Shown: positions 50,544 through 57,815 of the stretch, piece after piece | Layout: each line of letters starts with the position of its first letter | How positions within the stretch are numbered: position 1 is the stretch's first letter | Assembly (NCBI GenBank): GCA_963728365.1 | Contig: CAVSJI010000001.1 | Coordinates: forward strand, 930,001 to 994,000 | Source: VRUE01 sp963728365 | GTDB lineage: Bacteria; Actinomycetota; Thermoleophilia; Solirubrobacterales; 70-9 | Length of the DNA: 64,000 bases | Direction of reading: 5' to 3' | Translations under genes and position numbers: made by a program | Notes under the pieces: generated by a model | The model's input: only the letters and a program-made list of their open reading frames with translations | Told to the model about the DNA's origin: nothing | Databases searched by the model: none

Positions 50544-52148
50544 ATGAGCTCCATGTCGGCGCCGCAAGCCGGTGCCCGCGGAAAGATCCTGTCCCTGCTG
50601 ATCGCGATCGCAGTCTTGGCGCTGACGCTGCCCGGGGCGGCGAGCGCGGCCGACACGATCTTCTGGACGAGCGCCAACGCGAACAGCATCTCCTACGCGA
50701 ACCTCGACGGTGGCGGCGGTGGCAGCCTGGGGACGGGCCTGGCGACCAAGGGCGCACCGCTCGGCATGGCGCTGGATCCCTCGGCCGGGCGCGTCTACTG
50801 GGCTAACAACGAAGGCAACCGGATCTCCTGGGCCTACCTGAACGGCAGCGGTGGGGGCAACCTGGCGACCACCGGAGCGACGGTCAACGGCCCTGCCGGG
50901 ATGGCGATAGACCCGGTGAACCAGAAAATCTACTGGACCAACTACGAAGGCGACGCGATCTCCTGGGCATACCTGACCGGCAGCGGTGGGGGCGACCTTG
51001 CGACGGTGGCGCCGATCCTCAAACCGGCGGGGATCGCGGTCGATCCCGCGGCAGGCAGGCTCTACTGGACCAACTACGAAGGCGACGCGACCACCGCGAT
51101 CTCCTACGCCAACCTGGACGGAAGCAACGGGGGCAGCCTGGCGACGACCGGAGCGACCGTCGAAAAACCCTTCGGCCTGGCGGTCGATCCCGGCGCGAAC
51201 CGCGTCTACTGGGCAAACCGCGCCAGCGAAAAAGGCATCTCGGCGGCAAACCTCGACGGCAGCGGCGGGGGCGTCGACCTGGTCGCCGAATCCCCCGCGC
51301 TCGGAGGAGCGGTGGGCATCGCGCTCGACCCGGCGGGCAACCGGATCTACTGGGGCAACGCGGAGAGCGATAGCGTCGCCTACGCCGGGCTCGACGGCAG
51401 CGGGCCCTCGATCCTCGACACCACGGGGTCGCCCGTCGGCGAGGCGGACTTTCCAGCCGTGCTGCGGGCGCCGCTAGGAACCGGCGCCCCGACGATCTCC
51501 GGCACGCAGGTGGTCGGCAAGCCGCAGACCTGCAGCAAGGGCGAGTGGGCAGCGGACCTGCCGAGCGAGTTCTTCTACCGCTCCCCCACAACCTACGCAT
51601 ACGCCTGGTACCGCAACGGCGAACTCCTCGCCGGCGCCACCGAATCGTGGTACCGGCCGACCAAGCCGGGCATCTACAACTGCCAGGTGAGCGCCGCCAA
51701 CCAGGCCGGCTCAACCGCGCAGACCAGTGCCGAACTGAACCTCGAACGCGGCTACGCCTACGCCAACGGCTTCGCCCCGGTCCACGGCCGGCGCGCGCTG
51801 GTCACCCTCATCTGCACCGGTGACGACCGCTGCAAGGGCCTGGTCAAGCTGATCGCCCACGTCGGCTACAAGCGGGTCGTCTTCCGCGAAGGCCGCCGCA
51901 AGGTGATCCGACGCCGGGCGCTATACCCGATCGGCAAGGGGCGCTTCTCGATCTATCCGGGCCGCACCAAGGTGGTGCACGTGAAGCTGAAGCGCAAAGG
52001 CGCGCGCCTCCTGCGCCACCGGCCGGGCCGCCGCTGGCACGTCCGGCTCCTGGGGCGTGACGTAGCCCACCGAGGCCTGATGCTCAAGATTCCCGGCCGC
52101 GGCCGCGGCGCCCGCCACCTGCGCGCCTGGCACCGCCGCCCCGGCTGA
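50544..52148 (+). CDS. Secreted protein with YWTD-type beta-propeller repeats
   Basis: A 534-residue exported protein: signal peptide (LSLLIAIAVLALTLPGAASA), then six or seven repeats of about 48 residues with the core DPxxGRVYWANNEGNRISWAYLxGSGGGxLATTGA, a YWTD (LDL-receptor B-like) propeller, residues about 35-310. A short Ig-like segment (TYAYAWYRNGELLAGATESWYRPTKPG) and a C-terminal Arg/Lys/His-rich domain follow. GAGGG upstream of ATG 50544 supports that start. A cell-surface binding role is likely. Its stop is followed one base later by a family C palindrome. Confidence 0.85.
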   Translation: MSSMSAPQAGARGKILSLLIAIAVLALTLPGAASAADTIFWTSANANSISYANLDGGGGGSLGTGLATKGAPLGMALDPSAGRVYWANNEGNRISWAYLNGSGGGNLATTGATVNGPAGMAIDPVNQKIYWTNYEGDAISWAYLTGSGGGDLATVAPILKPAGIAVDPAAGRLYWTNYEGDATTAISYANLDGSNGGSLATTGATVEKPFGLAVDPGANRVYWANRASEKGISAANLDGSGGGVDLVAESPALGGAVGIALDPAGNRIYWGNAESDSVAYAGLDGSGPSILDTTGSPVGEADFPAVLRAPLGTGAPTISGTQVVGKPQTCSKGEWAADLPSEFFYRSPTTYAYAWYRNGELLAGATESWYRPTKPGIYNCQVSAANQAGSTAQTSAELNLERGYAYANGFAPVHGRRALVTLICTGDDRCKGLVKLIAHVGYKRVVFREGRRKVIRRRALYPIGKGRFSIYPGRTKVVHVKLKRKGARLLRHRPGRRWHVRLLGRDVAHRGLMLKIPGRGRGARHLRAWHRRPG

Positions 52149-52149
52149 C

Positions 52150-52205
52150 GGGGACGTGCCGTAACTTGGGTACCTATACGGACCGCTAAGTTGCGGCACG
52201 TCCCC
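52150..52205 (+). repeat. Family C palindromic element, copy 1
   Basis: A 56-bp palindrome with arms GGGGACGTGCCGTAACTT and its near-complement, starting one base after the TGA of the propeller protein gene. A second copy of the same length lies at 63391-63446 in the opposite orientation, sharing the central GTACCTATACGGACC. Confidence 0.9.
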
Positions 52206-52218
52206 GCTGGCGGGGAGC

Positions 52219-53214
52219 TCAGCGGGCGCGGACGGCGGTGATCGTTTGGGCGAGGGTTTCGCGCGCGTCGTGGTGGGGCATCCAGTGCAGCTTGCGGCGG
52301 GCGCGGGTGGTGTCCATGAGGACGGGACGGCGGACTGCCTCGATCCAGGCCGCCTCGTCGGGCAGGAAGGGAACCAGGGCGACGGCCTCGGCCGCGACCC
52401 CTACGGCCAGGTGCGGGGCGGGGACCGAGTGCCAGCCGAGCGCGTGGGCGAGGTCGCTGATCGTCAACTCTCCCGGCCCGGCGAGGTTATAGACGCCGGG
52501 CGGGCCGTGGCCGAGGACGGCGGCGCAGAGCGCCGCGGCGACGTCGTCGTGGTGGACGAGCTGGAAGGGAACGCCGGGGTCGGGTAGAACGGGACGCAAC
52601 TCGGGGACCTTGCCCAGCGCCCAGCGCAGCGGGCCCGGGATGCGCTGGCCCATCGCCAACAGCGGGATCAGGTCGAGCAGCAGGGTCGCCTGCGGGCCGG
52701 CGACGATGCAGGGGCGGAAGACGTAAGCCTCGGTGCGCGAGTCGGCGAGCGCCTCCTTTAGCTCGCCCTCGACCGCCGCCTTGTGGGCGGCGTAGGGATG
52801 GCGGGAGGCGCCGCGCACGGGCTCGTCCTCGTCGAGCAGCGCAGGCATCCCGCGGCTGAAGCCGTAGGCGGCAACCGAGGATGTGTAGACGAGGCGCTTG
52901 GCGCCAGCCGCGGCCGCCGCCTCGAAGACGTTGCGCGAGCCGCTCAGGTTGACCTCGCGGCTGTCGCCACCACCGGCGACGATCACGAACGCGAGGTGGA
53001 CGACGACGTCGGCGTCCTCGACCAGGGCGTCGACCGCGTCACGGTCGAGCACGTCACCGCGCCGGTACTCGGTCTTCTCCCAGCCCTGCCCGCCGATGTC
53101 GAAAGGCCGCCGCGCCATGCCGATCACCCGCTCGACCTCGGGCATCCGCTCCAGGGCCGAGATGAACGGGCGGCCAATCTCGCCAGTGGGGCCGGTGACT
53201 GCGACGGTCAGCAT
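52219..53214 (-). CDS. NAD-dependent epimerase/dehydratase family protein
   Basis: A 331-residue short-chain dehydrogenase of the extended (epimerase) type. It begins LTVAVTGPTGEIGRPFISALE with the glycine pattern for NAD(P), and has the catalytic YAAHK (Tyr-Lys pair, in HPYAAHKAAVEGEL) plus TSSVAAYG (Ser). ATG 53214 opens the Rossmann fold. It lies upstream of no obvious operon partner; substrate is probably a nucleotide sugar or a similar carbonyl compound but cannot be assigned. Confidence 0.9.
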   Translation of the reverse strand: MLTVAVTGPTGEIGRPFISALERMPEVERVIGMARRPFDIGGQGWEKTEYRRGDVLDRDAVDALVEDADVVVHLAFVIVAGGGDSREVNLSGSRNVFEAAAAAGAKRLVYTSSVAAYGFSRGMPALLDEDEPVRGASRHPYAAHKAAVEGELKEALADSRTEAYVFRPCIVAGPQATLLLDLIPLLAMGQRIPGPLRWALGKVPELRPVLPDPGVPFQLVHHDDVAAALCAAVLGHGPPGVYNLAGPGELTISDLAHALGWHSVPAPHLAVGVAAEAVALVPFLPDEAAWIEAVRRPVLMDTTRARRKLHWMPHHDARETLAQTITAVRAR

Positions 53215-53268
53215 GCCGCGATTCTGGCGGAACCTCGGCCGCGACGACGGGCCGGGGGGCCCCAAGAC

Positions 53269-53685
53269 TCACCCGTTGACGTCGACGATCTCGATCAGCG
53301 ACTCGAGGCCGCGCAGGTCCGTGGGGTTCAGCGTGTACAGGGGCAGCCGGTGGGCGAGCGCGGTGGAGGCGATCATCAGGTCGACCGAGCGGCGACCGCG
53401 CGGCTTGCGACCGACCGCCACGGTCGCCACGTAGATGCTCCCGTACGCCCGGGCGCACTCAGCGCTGAATGGCAGCGGCTCGATTTCAGCCTCGAAGCGC
53501 TGGAGGCGGTGCTGTCGACGAGCTCGTTGCAACTCATCCGCTGCTGCGTGTGGGCCGGCGGTCAGCTCCGCCAGTGTCAGCGTCGAGATCGCGATCTCGG
53601 CCGGCAGGCGAGGTAGATCGACGTCGTCATACCGGATCACTACCGAGGTGTCGAGCAGGCCGCGCCGAGAGGCGCTCTCATCCAC
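53269..53685 (-). CDS. PIN-domain ribonuclease toxin (VapC family)
   Basis: A 138-residue PIN nuclease with the four acidic residues of VapC toxins: LLDTSVVI (D), LTLAELTAG (E), RRSVDLMIASTA (D) and TDLRGL (D). These form the magnesium site that cuts tRNA or rRNA. GTG 53685 overlaps the stop region of the antitoxin gene by eight bases. With the Phd/YefM antitoxin just upstream it makes a standard toxin-antitoxin pair. Confidence 0.92.
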   Translation of the reverse strand: MDESASRRGLLDTSVVIRYDDVDLPRLPAEIAISTLTLAELTAGPHAAADELQRARRQHRLQRFEAEIEPLPFSAECARAYGSIYVATVAVGRKPRGRRSVDLMIASTALAHRLPLYTLNPTDLRGLESLIEIVDVNG

Positions 53686-53932
53686 GGGGCGTCGGGTCCT
53701 GATCGACGTAACGGTCGATGTCGGCCCGGAACTCCTCATAGTCGATGTGGGGCGAACCCGCGAACGCCGCAACGAACGCCTCGCGAGAGATGAACTTCCG
53801 GGAACTGTACGGACGGAGCTCACCGACCGGCTTCCCGTTGCGGGTGACGATGAAGTCCTCGCCCTGGTCGAGCGCCCGCATCACCTCGCCGCTCTTGTTC
53901 CTCAGTTCCCGCTGGCTCAATTTCCGCGTCAT
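53678..53932 (-). CDS. Antitoxin, Phd/YefM family (VapB-type partner)
   Basis: An 84-residue antitoxin. The N-terminal Phd/YefM fold reads LSQRELRNKSGEVMRALDQGEDFIVTRNGKPVGELRP (quoted in parts), binding DNA at its own promoter, and the C-terminal half (REAFVAAFAGSPHIDYEEFRADIDRYVD) should bind the toxin. ATG 53932 follows a -10-like TACAGT about 8 bases upstream; a GTG at 53941 is also possible. The operon is antitoxin then VapC with coupled translation. Confidence 0.9.
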   Translation of the reverse strand: MTRKLSQRELRNKSGEVMRALDQGEDFIVTRNGKPVGELRPYSSRKFISREAFVAAFAGSPHIDYEEFRADIDRYVDQDPTPRG

Positions 53933-54548
53933 CCGGGCCACTGTAGCACGGGTGCGCCGCTGAAATTCCGCTTTCCAAAAGGGAATGGACCACCGCCGTC
54001 CTCAAGCCTCCCGGCACGGCGGCCGGCAGTACCCCAAACAGGGCGCGGCGAGCAGGGACCCAGGCCAGCGGCTGCTTCAGGACCCTGACCGTCAGGCCGA
54101 GGGCGACGAGCTCCCGCGCCGCCAGGGCGGTCAGTGCTCGATCTGTCGTCAGGTCGGCACGCAACACCACGGCGGTCGGCGCGAGACCCGTCTCGCCAAG
54201 GAAGGCGTGAAGCAGACCGGGCGCGAGGTGCGCTACCGCGAGCGAGTCGCGGGCCGGCGGCAGCGCCGCCCGCACGGCGTCGAAATCGACCGGGTCGGCC
54301 TCGACCGCCAGGTGGCAGGTGTGGCCCCGAGCGGCGGCGCGCGCCCGCGGGAGGTGCGCGGCGAGCCGCTCCTCGAGCTCGCGCGCCCCCGGCGAGGCGA
54401 GCAGAGTCGGGCGCGGCGGGCGGCCGCCGACGTCGATCAAGAGGCCGGCCCGATCGGGATCGGAGCCGGCGCAGGCGAGTGCTGCGGCCGCGGCGCGCGA
54501 GCCGCCGGCCCGGCCGACGCTCGTCACCAGGACCAGCGGTCCGTTCAC
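53820..54548 (-). CDS. Degenerate MinD/CpaE-like protein, 3' end abutting VapBC
   Basis: A frame of 242 codons that starts with GTG overlapping the TadE-like stop (GTGA). Its start LVLVTSVGRAGGSRAAAAALACAGSDPDRAGLLIDVGG matches the P-loop and switch strand layout of MinD/CpaE ATPases, but the lysine loop is missing (VGRAGGS). In Tad loci the MinD-like CpaE sits next to TadE genes. The final 40 codons lie antiparallel in reading frame to, and overlap, the antitoxin gene on the same strand, so the natural end of the gene may have been lost when VapBC inserted. Gene status is uncertain; function unknown. Confidence 0.5.
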   Translation of the reverse strand: MNGPLVLVTSVGRAGGSRAAAAALACAGSDPDRAGLLIDVGGRPPRPTLLASPGARELEERLAAHLPRARAAARGHTCHLAVEADPVDFDAVRAALPPARDSLAVAHLAPGLLHAFLGETGLAPTAVVLRADLTTDRALTALAARELVALGLTVRVLKQPLAWVPARRALFGVLPAAVPGGLRTAVVHSLLESGISAAHPCYSGPDDAEIEPAGTEEQERRGDAGARPGRGLHRHPQREAGR

Positions 54549-54880
54549 CGGCCGGGACCTTTCGCGTAGGCGTTGCTTGTGACGCTGAGCCGCTCGGCAA
54601 GCGCCGGCAGCGGCGAGGGCGGGCGCAGGCGCACGCTGACCTCTCCGCCGCGCACCTCGATCTCGGCGCGATCGGCCGCCCACTCGGGGAGCGATTCGCG
54701 CGCGGCGGCCCGCGCCGGACGGCCGGCCGCCAGCGCCAACGCGCCCGCCTCGGCGGCACCATCCACCAGGGTCAGGGCATACCCGGTGAGGAGCAGCTGC
54801 AGGGCGACTGATCCGGCGAGGAGCAGCAGGGGAATCGCGGCGAGCAGCTCGACCGTCGCCTGACCGCGCTCCCTACCCAC
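54545..54880 (-). CDS. TadE-like pilus-assembly membrane protein (second)
   Basis: A 111-residue protein with a short N-terminal EXGXATVE-type start (MGRERGQATVELLAAIPLLLLAGSVAL), one transmembrane helix, and a beta-rich C-terminal tail of about 70 residues (VRLRPPSPLPALAERLSVTS). This is the TadE layout: a pseudopilin-like membrane protein of type IVb (Tad/Flp) pili. GTG 54880 overlaps the end of the first TadE gene by eight bases. It is a paralog of its upstream neighbour. Confidence 0.82.
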   Translation of the reverse strand: MGRERGQATVELLAAIPLLLLAGSVALQLLLTGYALTLVDGAAEAGALALAAGRPARAAARESLPEWAADRAEIEVRGGEVSVRLRPPSPLPALAERLSVTSNAYAKGPGR

Positions 54881-55226
54881 CGGAATCGAGCTCCGCCCTC
54901 GTCGCCACGGTCAGCTTCGGCAGTCCCGGCAGCAGCCGTGGGATCGCGACCCGCACCGAGACGCCGTCGCCGTCCTCGACCCGCGCCCCCGAACGCAGCG
55001 ACGGCGGCAGCGCCTCCCGCGCCGCCGCCGTCGCGTCGCCTCCCACCAAAGCCGCCCGCGCCCCCGCTCGGGCGGCGACCGCCGCCGACCAAAGCGCCTG
55101 GCCGGCGAGGCCGATCTGCGCCGCCACCAGGACCGCCAGCAGCAGGAAGGGCAACGCCCCGATCAGCTCGACCGAGGCGGTCCCCTCCTCCCTGTGGCCT
55201 GCGCTGCTGGGGTCCGGTGACGGCAC
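54873..55226 (-). CDS. TadE-like pilus-assembly membrane protein (first)
   Basis: A 117-residue protein with the TadE-type start EEGTASVELIGALPFLLLAVLVA, one helix, and a C-terminal part (RVAIPRLLPGLPKLTVATRAELD) similar to that of its downstream neighbour. It heads a three-gene unit (two TadE-like genes, then the MinD-like frame). The Tad ATPase, TadB/TadC and the Flp pilin are not in the window. A CACGCGTG motif 22 bases upstream is shared with the TadE/VanY/SLT gene at 42.6 kb. Confidence 0.82.
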   Translation of the reverse strand: MPSPDPSSAGHREEGTASVELIGALPFLLLAVLVAAQIGLAGQALWSAAVAARAGARAALVGGDATAAAREALPPSLRSGARVEDGDGVSVRVAIPRLLPGLPKLTVATRAELDSGG

Positions 55227-55247
55227 GACCTCGACGCTGGCAGGTCG

Positions 55248-55265
55248 CGATTCACGCGTGGCGCG
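55248..55265 (-). promoter_or_regulatory. CACGCGTG motif upstream of the TadE cluster (copy 2)
   Basis: On the minus strand GCGCCACGCGTGAATCG lies 22 bases before the GTG of the first TadE-like gene. It matches the motif before the TadE/VanY/SLT gene at 42654, including conserved flanking GACC and GTCG at the same distances, in a region that otherwise shares no homology. Confidence 0.6.
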
Positions 55266-55292
55266 TCAATTGGAAAAGATCAGTGACGAATC

Positions 55293-55643
55293 TCAGTAGG
55301 AATTCGCGTCGAGCCAGACCCGCCAGATCGCCGCCACCGAGGCGCCGAGCAGGATGATCCATAGCAGCGTGCCGCCACCGGTCGAGAAGAGCTTCTCGCT
55401 GCCGGCGATCAGCAGCGCGATCATCCCCAGCGCCGCGTAGAGCAGCGCCCGCCGACCGTCGCTGAGCGCCGCCAGCGTAAGCTGGTTCTGGCGGCTGAGG
55501 ACGAAGAGCATCCAGGCGATCCCCGCCAGGAAGCCCATCGTGATCGCGGTCAGGATCGTGTCGGCGGCGTTGCCGCCCGAGGGCGTGAAGGCAACCGCCA
55601 GCGCCAGCAGCATGATGATCGCGACGTCACGCAGCTTGCGCAC
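55293..55643 (-). CDS. Small four-helix membrane protein, function unknown
   Basis: A 116-residue membrane protein with four hydrophobic helices (VAIIMLLALAVAF, ILTAITMGFLAGIAWMLFVL, ALLYAALGMIALLIAG, LLWIILLGASVAAIWRVW) and small loops. GTG 55643 is proposed; GTG 55661 or TTG 55670 upstream are possible. It lies downstream of the pit operon genes in the same direction, 43 bases after the 78-residue membrane protein. No family was recognised. Confidence 0.7.
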   Translation of the reverse strand: MRKLRDVAIIMLLALAVAFTPSGGNAADTILTAITMGFLAGIAWMLFVLSRQNQLTLAALSDGRRALLYAALGMIALLIAGSEKLFSTGGGTLLWIILLGASVAAIWRVWLDANSY

Positions 55644-55685
55644 GGGAAAAATTCTACGCACCGGCTGCAAGCGGGCGCCCGTCGC

Positions 55686-55922
55686 CTACTTGCTCGACAT
55701 GACGATCACGCCGAAGACCACGGCGGCGACCGTTACCAGCAGCGCCAGCGCAGTCATCGCGGCCGCCGCCCCCGCCGCCAGCGGCCGCTCCTCGCGGCTC
55801 ATCTCGGCGAAGCGCGCCACCCCCCAGATGCCCAGCGAAAAGACGACGGCGATGCCGACGCCGGCGATCAGCGAGGCGACGATCGTCTGCGCCAGCTCCT
55901 TGGTCTCGACGACGACCGCCAT
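55686..55922 (-). CDS. Small two-helix membrane protein in the pit operon
   Basis: A 78-residue membrane protein with two helices (IVASLIAGVGIAVVFSLGIWGVARF and MTALALLVTVAAVVFGVIVM) and an acidic first third. Its ATG overlaps the pit stop codon (TGATG), so it is translated with the phosphate transporter and may be an accessory subunit. No named family was recognised. Confidence 0.75.
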   Translation of the reverse strand: MAVVVETKELAQTIVASLIAGVGIAVVFSLGIWGVARFAEMSREERPLAAGAAAAMTALALLVTVAAVVFGVIVMSSK

Positions 55923-57019
55923 CAGCTGACCGGCACCGGGACGCCCTGGCGAAAGCGGCGGGCGAAGACGGCGGCGATCAGCGAAAGCGACATCAGAGTG
56001 ACCAGCACCGGCCCGAGCGCGCCTTCGCCGAAGATCGCCGTGATCCCGTAGGCGAGCGCGCCGATCGCCGCCGCCGCCGGCAGGGTGAGCAGCCAGGCGG
56101 TGACGATGTTGCCGGCAACCCCCCAGCGCACCGCCGAGACGCGCTTGCCGGCGCCGGCGCCCATCACGCCACCGTTGATCACGTGCGTGGTCGAGAGCGG
56201 GAAGCCGAAGTGGGTCGAGGCGAGGATCACCGCCGCTCCCGCCCCCTGCGCCGAGAACCCCTGCGCAGCGTCCATCTTGATGATCCGCGTGCCGGTCGTG
56301 CGGATGATCCGCCAGCCGCCGCTGTAGGTGCCGAGCGCGATCGCCGCGGCCGAGGCGACGATCACCCAGAGCGGCGGGTCGGCGTTGGCGCCGAGCGTCC
56401 CGTTGGCGACCAGCGCCAGGGTGATCACCCCCATGGTCTTCTGCGCGTCGTTGGTCCCGTGGGCGAGCGAGAGCATGCCGCCCGAGATGATCTGGCCGTA
56501 GCGGAAGCCGCGGGTCACCGTGCCCGGCCGCTGGCGGCCGACGATCCGGTAGACCAGGCCGATCGAGACAGCGGCGACCAGCAGCGCCAGGACCGGCGCG
56601 ATCACGGCCGGGATCAGGACCTTGCCAACCAGGCCGTCGGCGATCACCGCGTCGAAGCCCGCCGCGGCGACCGCGGAGCCGACGACGCCGCCGATCAGCG
56701 CGTGCGAGGAGCTCGAGGGCAGGCCGAAGGACCAGGTGATCAGGTTCCAGGCGATCGCCCCGATCAGGCCGGCGAAGACGACGGTCGGCGTCACCACCGC
56801 CGAGTCGACCACCTCGTTGGCGACGGTCGCCGCAACCGAGATCGAGATGAAGGCGCCGGCGAAGTTGAGCAGCGAGGCCGCCCCGATCGCCACCGAGGGC
56901 CGCGCCGCCCCGGTCGAGATCGAGGTGGCGACGACGTTGGCCGTGTCGTGGAACCCGTTGGTGAAGTCGAACGCCAGCGCGGTGCCGACGACGATCACCA
57001 AAATCACGTCAGAACTCAC
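55922..57019 (-). CDS. pit: Inorganic phosphate transporter, Pit family
   Basis: A 365-residue membrane carrier that imports phosphate with protons or metal. Both copies of the Pit signature are present: ALAFDFTNGFHDTANVVATSISTGA near the N-terminus and LSLAHGTNDAQKTMGVITLALVA in the second half, with about ten helices. GTG 57019 begins the first helix (VSSDVILVIVVGTALAFDF). It follows the DUF47 gene, separated by a family B structured element. DUF47 and Pit are commonly paired. Confidence 0.94.
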   Translation of the reverse strand: MSSDVILVIVVGTALAFDFTNGFHDTANVVATSISTGAARPSVAIGAASLLNFAGAFISISVAATVANEVVDSAVVTPTVVFAGLIGAIAWNLITWSFGLPSSSSHALIGGVVGSAVAAAGFDAVIADGLVGKVLIPAVIAPVLALLVAAVSIGLVYRIVGRQRPGTVTRGFRYGQIISGGMLSLAHGTNDAQKTMGVITLALVANGTLGANADPPLWVIVASAAAIALGTYSGGWRIIRTTGTRIIKMDAAQGFSAQGAGAAVILASTHFGFPLSTTHVINGGVMGAGAGKRVSAVRWGVAGNIVTAWLLTLPAAAAIGALAYGITAIFGEGALGPVLVTLMSLSLIAAVFARRFRQGVPVPVS

Positions 57020-57048
57020 GGCTGGCCGCTCACAAGGTCCAAGCTGGG

Positions 57049-57150
57049 ATGAGGGGCTCCATGCGTCGCCAGGCAAGGACGCAGGGAGCGTGGCGTGCTC
57101 TGCACGCGAGCGACCGAGGACGCAGCATGGCGGCGCCCGGAGTCCCTCAT
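57049..57150 (-). ncRNA. Family B structured RNA-like element, DUF47-pit junction
   Basis: A 102-bp element with outer arms ATGAGGGGCTCC (57049-57060) and GGAGTCCCTCAT (57139-57150), conserved core strands 57064-57089 and 57110-57134 with GGACGCAG twice, and an inner hairpin GCGTGC/GCACGC (57093-57098, 57102-57107). Outer arms and inner hairpin differ in sequence from the gap-pgk copy but still pair, while the core is nearly identical. The right outer arm contains the stop of the DUF47 gene. Confidence 0.6.
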
Positions 57151-57764
57151 GAGTTCTTGATTACGATGCCCTCGATTATCTGGGCGGCGGTCTCGGTCGC
57201 GTCGATCGCGTTCTCGAGCACCGCGAACATGTCCTTCCAGCGGATCACGACCATCGGGTCGATCCCGTTGGAGAAGAGCGAGGCGACGGCATCGCGGGAG
57301 ATCCGGTCGCCGTCGTTCTCCAGCCGGTGGATCTCGATCCAGTACTTGTCGAGGTCCTTGAAGCCGGGCAGGTGCTCCAGTCCCTCGGCGAGCTGCTCGC
57401 AAGCCGCCACCAGCACCTTGGTCAGCGCCTGGGCCTGGGCCATCGGCGCCTCGATCTGGTACAAGCCGAGGAAGTCCGCCGCCTCCTCGGTGTAGTCGAC
57501 GATGTCGTCCATCTGGGTCGCGAGGCCGTAGATGTCCTCGCGATCGATCGGCGTGACGAAGGTCGTGTTGAGCCGTTTGACGATGTCGTGCGTGATCCGG
57601 TCGCCCTCCTGCTCGGCCTCGACGATCTGTGCCGAGAGGCCCCTGTCGTCGGGCCAGGTGCCCATCATCTGATCGAGCAGGCGCGCCGCCTTGACCGAAT
57701 TCTGGCCGGCCTCGATGAAGAGATCGAAGAAGGTCCGATCGCGGGGCAGGAGGGAGAGGCGCAC
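57147..57764 (-). CDS. DUF47 (PhoU-like) phosphate transport accessory protein
   Basis: A 205-residue all-helical PhoU-like protein of the DUF47/YkaA family with conserved acidic metal-binding repeats (EAEQEGDRITHDIVKRLNTTFVTPIDREDIYGLATQMDDIVDYTEEA in parts). Such proteins are encoded next to Pit transporters and modulate phosphate uptake. GTG 57764 begins the domain. A family B element separates it from pit downstream; ppk1 lies 51 bp upstream of it in the same direction. Confidence 0.92.
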   Translation of the reverse strand: MRLSLLPRDRTFFDLFIEAGQNSVKAARLLDQMMGTWPDDRGLSAQIVEAEQEGDRITHDIVKRLNTTFVTPIDREDIYGLATQMDDIVDYTEEAADFLGLYQIEAPMAQAQALTKVLVAACEQLAEGLEHLPGFKDLDKYWIEIHRLENDGDRISRDAVASLFSNGIDPMVVIRWKDMFAVLENAIDATETAAQIIEGIVIKNS

Positions 57765-57815
57765 TACCTGGCCATCCTATTGATCGGCGCGGGGGCGAGC
57801 CGTGGGCCGGGCCGC

